Shown here piece by piece: positions 62,701 to 64,000 of a stretch of 64,000 nucleotides of DNA. The DNA comes from Bathymodiolus brooksi. Lineage: Eukaryota > Mollusca > Bivalvia > Mytilida > Modiolidae. The translations under genes and the position numbers were made by a program. The DNA is taken from assembly GCA_963680875.1 (NCBI GenBank), contig OY804580.1:97493353-97557352 (forward strand). Reading direction: 5' to 3'. Under the pieces are notes generated by a model. The model saw nothing but the letters and a program-made list of their open reading frames with translations, ran no database searches and was not told the origin of the DNA. Each line of letters begins with the position of its first letter. Positions within the stretch are counted from its first letter, which is position 1.

Positions 62701-64000
62701 CAAAAGGTTCAATCACCTCTCGCCTAATGAAACTTTAAACAGCGATGGTCATCAATTCCACCAATATAAACAAAAGGTTCAATCACCTCTCGCCTAATGA
62801 AGGTTTAAACAGCGATGGTCATCAATTCCACCAATATAAACATGAGGTTCAATCACCTCTCGTCTAATGAAAGTTTAAACAGCAATGGTCATCAATTCCA
62901 CCAATATAAACAAAAGGTTCAATCACCTCTCGTCTAATGAAAGCTTAAACAGCGATGGTCATCAATTCCACCAATATAAACAAAAGGTTCAATCACCTCT
63001 CGTCTAATGAAAGTTTAAACAGCGATGGTCATCAATTCCACCAATATAAACAAAAGGTTCAATCACCTCTCGCGTAATGAAACTTTAAACAGCGATGGTC
63101 ATCAATTCCACCAATATAAACAAAAGGTTCAATCACCTCTCGTCTAATGAAAGTTTAAACAGCGATGGTCATCAATTCCACCAATATAAACAAAAGGTTC
63201 AATCACCTCTCGCCTAATGAAAGTTTAAACAGTGATGGTCATCAATTCCACCAATATAAACAAAAGGTTTAATCACCTCTCGCCTAATGAAAGTCTAAAC
63301 AGCGATGGTCATCAATTCCACCAATATAAACAAAAGGTTCAATCACCTCTCGTCTAATGAAAGTTTAAACAGTGATGGTCATCAATTCCACCAATATAAT
63401 CAAAAGGTTCAATCACTTCTCGTCTAATGAAACTTTAAACATTGATGGTAAAAATTTCCACCAATATAAACAAAAGGTTCAATCACCTCTCGCCTAATGA
63501 AAGTTTAAACAGTGATGGTCATCAATTCCAACAATATAAACAAAAGGTTCAATCACCTCTCGTCTAATGAAAGTTTTAACAGCAATGGTCATCAATTCCG
63601 CCAATATAAACAAAAGGTGCAATCACCTCTCGCCTAATGAAAGTTTAAACAGCGATGGTCATCAATTCCACCAATATAAACAAAAGGTTCAACCACCTCT
63701 CGTCTAATGAAAGTTTAAACAGCGATGGTCATCAATTCCACCAATATAAACAAAAGGTTCAATTACCTCTCGTCTAATGAAAGGATAAACAGTGATGGTC
63801 ATCAATTCCACCAATATAAACACCAGGTTCAATCACCTCTCGCCGAATGAAAGTATAAACAGCGATGGTCATCAATTCCACCAATATAAACAAAAGGTTC
63901 AATCACCTCTCGTCTAATGAAACTTTACACATTGATGGCAAAACATTCCACCAATATAAACAAAAGGTTCAATCACCTCTCGTCTAATGAAAGTTTAAAC
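59160..64000. repeat. 3,290-bp tandem duplication at the right end of the window
   Basis: CATGAGGTTC at 59,551 and 62,841, TGGTAAAAATTTCC at 60,157 and 63,447, and ACACCAGGTTC at 60,531 and 63,821 are each 3,290 bp apart (47 monomers). An additional 1,470/1,540-bp (21/22-monomer) internal repetition lies at 60,157-62,200. The second copy is cut by the window end. Confidence 0.85.

Larger units (their letters stand above)
41390..64000. repeat. 70-bp satellite array, about 323 monomers, runs off the right edge
   Basis: Monomers read GCGATGGTCATCAATTCCAC, CAATATAAACAAAAGGTTC, AATCACCTCTCGTC, TAATGAAAGTTTAAACA. Nearly all are exactly 70 bp; a few 69-bp units (TGATGTCATC instead of TGATGGTCATC) mark block copies at 42,731, 45,599, 49,798, 52,668 and 57,007. 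Because 70 is not a multiple of three, frames close within about 200 bp; the five recurrent 63-codon frames are copies of the same artefact. Each monomer holds the 8-bp palindrome GTTTAAAC and an ATAAACAAA motif. No non-repeat insertion interrupts 22.6 kb. Confidence 0.99.

Noticed and set aside
41390..64000. Centromeric satellite with a CENP-B-type box
   Set aside because: I found no match to the CENP-B box consensus in the 70-bp unit; centromere identity cannot be argued from this window alone.

Overview
This 64-kb window is non-coding, repeat-dominated eukaryotic DNA. I find no protein-coding gene, tRNA or rRNA gene, operon or bacterial signal that I can defend. Outside the arrays the DNA is AT-rich with frequent stops in all frames. 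It carries several interspersed repeat families. One is a tRNA-derived SINE whose 3' domain reads, on the minus strand, CCACTTTCAACAATATTTC followed by AGTTATATCGTGG, a motif I associate with molluscan, especially bivalve, SINEs. I therefore infer a mollusc, probably a bivalve, with moderate confidence; the species cannot be read from the window.

Layout. 1-2,631: right end of a 27-bp satellite array (array A1), cut by the window edge. 2,632-18,340: dispersed-repeat graveyard with SINEs, MITE-like elements and fragments of families called here A, B, C and D, separated by unrecognised AT-rich DNA. 18,345-23,604: second 27-bp array (A2, about 195 units). 23,605-41,385: more dispersed repeats plus a 43-bp array (26,397), an (AATC)n microsatellite (28,085), another unrelated 27-bp array (32,376), a 29-bp array (37,758) and a 28-bp array (39,250). 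41,390-64,000: a 22.6-kb array of a 70-bp satellite (about 323 monomers) that runs off the right edge.

Main result. Several tandem arrays grow out of dispersed elements. The 27-bp arrays sit inside family A: single-copy relatives (for example 13,692 and 13,250) carry one 27-bp segment bounded by the short direct repeat AAAAT, spaced exactly 27 bp apart, and the arrays are flanked by the same left and right element sequence. The 29-bp array at 37,758 expands a segment of family B, and the (AATC)n tract begins at the end of a family C copy. The 70-bp array shows nested, recent tandem duplications of about 7,067, 4,339 and 3,290 bp, recognisable from shared private variants.

The very long open frames (up to about 1,000 codons) are a consequence of the 27-bp period being a multiple of three with four stop-free frames; they are not treated as genes.
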